8,593 nucleotides of DNA from Acidobacteriaceae bacterium (lineage in GTDB: Bacteria; Acidobacteriota; Terriglobia; Terriglobales; Acidobacteriaceae): positions 2,447-11,039 of the forward strand of contig PMWR01000616.1 of NCBI GenBank assembly GCA_003166055.1. The letters run 5' to 3'. Every line of letters begins with the position of its first letter. Position 1 is the stretch's first letter. The notes beneath the pieces were generated by a model. That model worked only from the letters and a program-made list of their open reading frames with translations. It ran no database searches and had not been told where the DNA came from. A program made the translations under genes and the position numbers. Of this stretch, positions 7,181 to 8,593 are shown one piece after another.

Positions 7181-7532
7181 TCAGGATGTGACGGCCAGCA
7201 CAATGGATAGGGCCTTTCAGCACCGACGAACCAATAAGGGAAAGCCTAGCATTTTGAGGTATACACCGCTGAACTGAATCGGCACAGAAGCGGGTAAAAT
7301 TCGTAGAATGAAAAGTTATCATTTGATTGGTAAAAGGTCTTGTCTTGAAGGATTGTTTATAAGTTAAGGGTCATCGATTGTATCTCCTGAATTGCCGAAG
7401 GAGTTTCTTTCCTGTTCACGACGCGGTTATGGGTGAAAAAGGATGATCGTCCCATGGAAGTTAGGTCATTCAACCAACCTATAAAACATGAAACACTCGA
7501 TCCGATTATGCGCCTCGTCCAGATACATTGGG

Positions 7533-7567
7533 GCGGCCGCCACGCTCGGATTTGAAAGGCCGGCCGC
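7533..7567. repeat. GC-rich seven-base dyad upstream of rel
   Basis: GCGGCCG at 7533-7539 pairs perfectly with CGGCCGC at 7561-7567 across 21 bases. It stands at the edge between AT-rich spacer and the rel promoter. It could be a protein-binding dyad or a hairpin; no T-run follows to make it a terminator. Confidence 0.35.
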
Positions 7568-7570
7568 GCT

Positions 7571-7602
7571 TTGATGCTCGTCAAACGCATCCGGCCTATA
7601 AT
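7571..7602 (+). promoter_or_regulatory. Candidate sigma-70-type promoter of rel
   Basis: A perfect TATAAT occupies 7597-7602, only five bases before the rel ATG at 7608. The best -35 candidate is TTGATG at 7571-7576, four of six matches with a long 20-base spacing. Normal -10 to start-site distance would place transcription initiation at or next to the A of the ATG, giving a leaderless or nearly leaderless message. This fits the absence of a Shine-Dalgarno before the ATG. Confidence 0.5.
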
Positions 7603-7607
7603 GAAGC

Positions 7608-8593
7608 ATGGCGACTGTCCGGCAGGCCATTCCGGCAGATGTTGAAAGCGCGCCCCCGACTCCACCGGGGGACACGCAGGTTTCCGCGCGGGAGCCGGAT
7701 CCCGCCGCCCGGCAAATCCAGATCAATGAGCGCTTTGAGGGACTGCTTCGGCGGGTGCAGGCCAACCGGCCCAGTGAAGACGTCTCGCTGATTCGCAAGG
7801 CATGGGATTTCTGCGTGAAGCATCACGCGGGGCAGGTGCGGGCCTCCGGCGAGCCCTACGTTATCCATCCGCTTGAAGTGGCCGAGGTGCTGGCGGAGAT
7901 GAAGCTCGACTCGACGGCCATCGCAGCCGGCCTGCTGCACGACGCCGTTGAGGATACGCCGGCCACCAGCGAGGAGATCGATGCCGAGTTTGGCGACCAG
8001 GTGGCACACATTGTCGAGGGCGTAACCAAAATCGACAAAATCCAGTTTGCCAATCGCGAAGACCGGCAGGCGGAGAATGTGCGCAAGATGCTGCTGGCCA
8101 TGGTGTCGGACGTGCGAGTGGTGCTGATCAAGCTGGCCGACCGGCTGCACAACATGCGCACGCTGGAGCACCTGAAGCCCGATCGCCAGGAAGCCATCGC
8201 GCGCGAGACGCAGGAGATTTACGCTCCGCTGGCGCACCGGCTGGGCATGGGCAAGGTGCGCGGCGAGCTTGAGGATCTGGCCTTCCGCTACACCGACCCG
8301 GTGAGCTACGAGCAGTTGGCGGAGCAGGTTGAGGCGCGGCGCGTGGAGGGCGAGCAGTTTTTGCGCAGTGTGGAAGACACGCTGGTGGAGCAGTTGCGCG
8401 AAAACAATATCGATGCCCGCGTGGAATGGCGCATCAAGCGGCTCTATTCGATTTACCAGAAGATCGAGCGGTCGAAGGTTTCCTTTGACCAGGTGTACGA
8501 CCTGCTGGCGGTGCGCGTGATTACGCAGGACGTGGCAGCCTGCTACGCGGTGTTCGGGCTGATTCACACGCTGTGGCGGCCGGTGCCGGGGCG
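7608..8593 (+). CDS. rel: Bifunctional (p)ppGpp synthetase/hydrolase Rel, N-terminal part
   Basis: Rel/SpoT enzyme that makes and degrades the stringent-response alarmone (p)ppGpp. 328 codons are present and the frame runs off the right edge. Residues 1-40 are a polar leader. The HD hydrolase domain spans about 45-220 with its active-site residues intact: His87 in YVIHPLEV, His111-Asp112 and Glu115-Asp116 in LLHDAVEDT, Asp178 in KLADRLHNMRT and Asn182. Their spacing equals that of the Streptococcus Rel hydrolase site, so the enzyme should hydrolyse, unlike RelA of E. coli. The synthetase domain starts at about 270 with RIKRLYSIYQKI and YDLLAVRVI. The window ends just after LWRPVPG, before the RXKD motif that would complete the assignment. 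The start is the ATG at 7608, with a -10 box rather than a ribosome binding site upstream. An overlapping ATG at 7601 is in another frame and soon stops. Confidence 0.93.
   Translation, partial: MATVRQAIPADVESAPPTPPGDTQVSAREPDPAARQIQINERFEGLLRRVQANRPSEDVSLIRKAWDFCVKHHAGQVRASGEPYVIHPLEVAEVLAEMKLDSTAIAAGLLHDAVEDTPATSEEIDAEFGDQVAHIVEGVTKIDKIQFANREDRQAENVRKMLLAMVSDVRVVLIKLADRLHNMRTLEHLKPDRQEAIARETQEIYAPLAHRLGMGKVRGELEDLAFRYTDPVSYEQLAEQVEARRVEGEQFLRSVEDTLVEQLRENNIDARVEWRIKRLYSIYQKIERSKVSFDQVYDLLAVRVITQDVAACYAVFGLIHTLWRPVPG

Larger units (their letters stand above)
7038..7607. other. Divergent gene-free spacer between cytochrome and rel
   Basis: 570 bases with no supportable gene. The part next to the cytochrome gene (7126-7180) holds a large nested hairpin. 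The part from about 7280 to 7510 is AT-rich compared with the rest of the window: 20 of 60 bases are G or C in 7321-7380, and about 43 percent in the next 120. A GC-rich dyad at 7533-7567 and a -10 box at 7597-7602 lie next to rel. Short minus-strand ORFs here have no recognisable product. Confidence 0.55.

Noticed and set aside
6940..7203. 87-codon minus-strand ORF overlapping the cytochrome start
   Set aside because: It overlaps the signal peptide coding region in another frame, lacks any recognisable domain, and would cross the nested hairpin.
7357..7665. 102-codon minus-strand ORF across the AT-rich spacer
   Set aside because: Its start lies inside the rel gene on the opposite strand, and the product has no recognisable features. 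I would not call it a gene.
7596..8567. 323-codon minus-strand ORF opposite rel
   Set aside because: The plus strand encodes an unmistakable Rel enzyme with all hydrolase residues. The minus translation is His- and Leu-rich with no family pattern, as expected for a shadow.

Overview
The window reads as an ordinary chromosomal segment of a GC-rich Gram-negative bacterium. Protein style suggests an acidobacterium (Acidobacteriaceae-like): the MurJ N-terminus, the secreted S9 peptidase, the ribbon-helix-helix protein and the Rel start all resemble that group as I remember it. This is an impression from family knowledge, not a database result. I see no phage, insertion sequence, CRISPR array, tRNA or rRNA.

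Layout from left to right. Positions 1-236 (minus) are the 5' end of murJ, the lipid II flippase, running off the left edge. A short divergent spacer separates it from an exported prolyl oligopeptidase (349-2490, plus). A 385-base gene-free stretch precedes a GAF-EAL cyclic-di-GMP phosphodiesterase (2876-4258, plus). After a probable terminator comes a ribbon-helix-helix protein with a tryptophan-rich tail (4409-5068, plus). It converges, with a 14-base gap, on an RlmI-type 23S rRNA methyltransferase (5083-6573, minus). That gene follows a small exported c-type cytochrome (6612-7037, minus) on the same strand. A 570-base gene-free, partly AT-rich spacer holds a large nested hairpin and leads to the 5' end of a bifunctional (p)ppGpp synthetase/hydrolase, rel (7608 to the right edge, plus).

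The genes do not form one pathway. Two are second-messenger enzymes (c-di-GMP breakdown and (p)ppGpp turnover), two serve the envelope or periplasm (MurJ, S9 peptidase), one is a haem protein and one modifies rRNA. The only likely co-transcribed pair is cytochrome-rlmI.

I did not find a convincing new multi-gene system. The points most worth a second look are a perfect TATAAT box five bases before the rel ATG (a candidate leaderless start), the 55-base nested dyad upstream of the cytochrome gene, two back-to-back hairpins filling the cytochrome-rlmI gap with one covering the rlmI ribosome binding site, the basic disordered N-terminal extension of RlmI, and the unusual ribbon-helix-helix protein.
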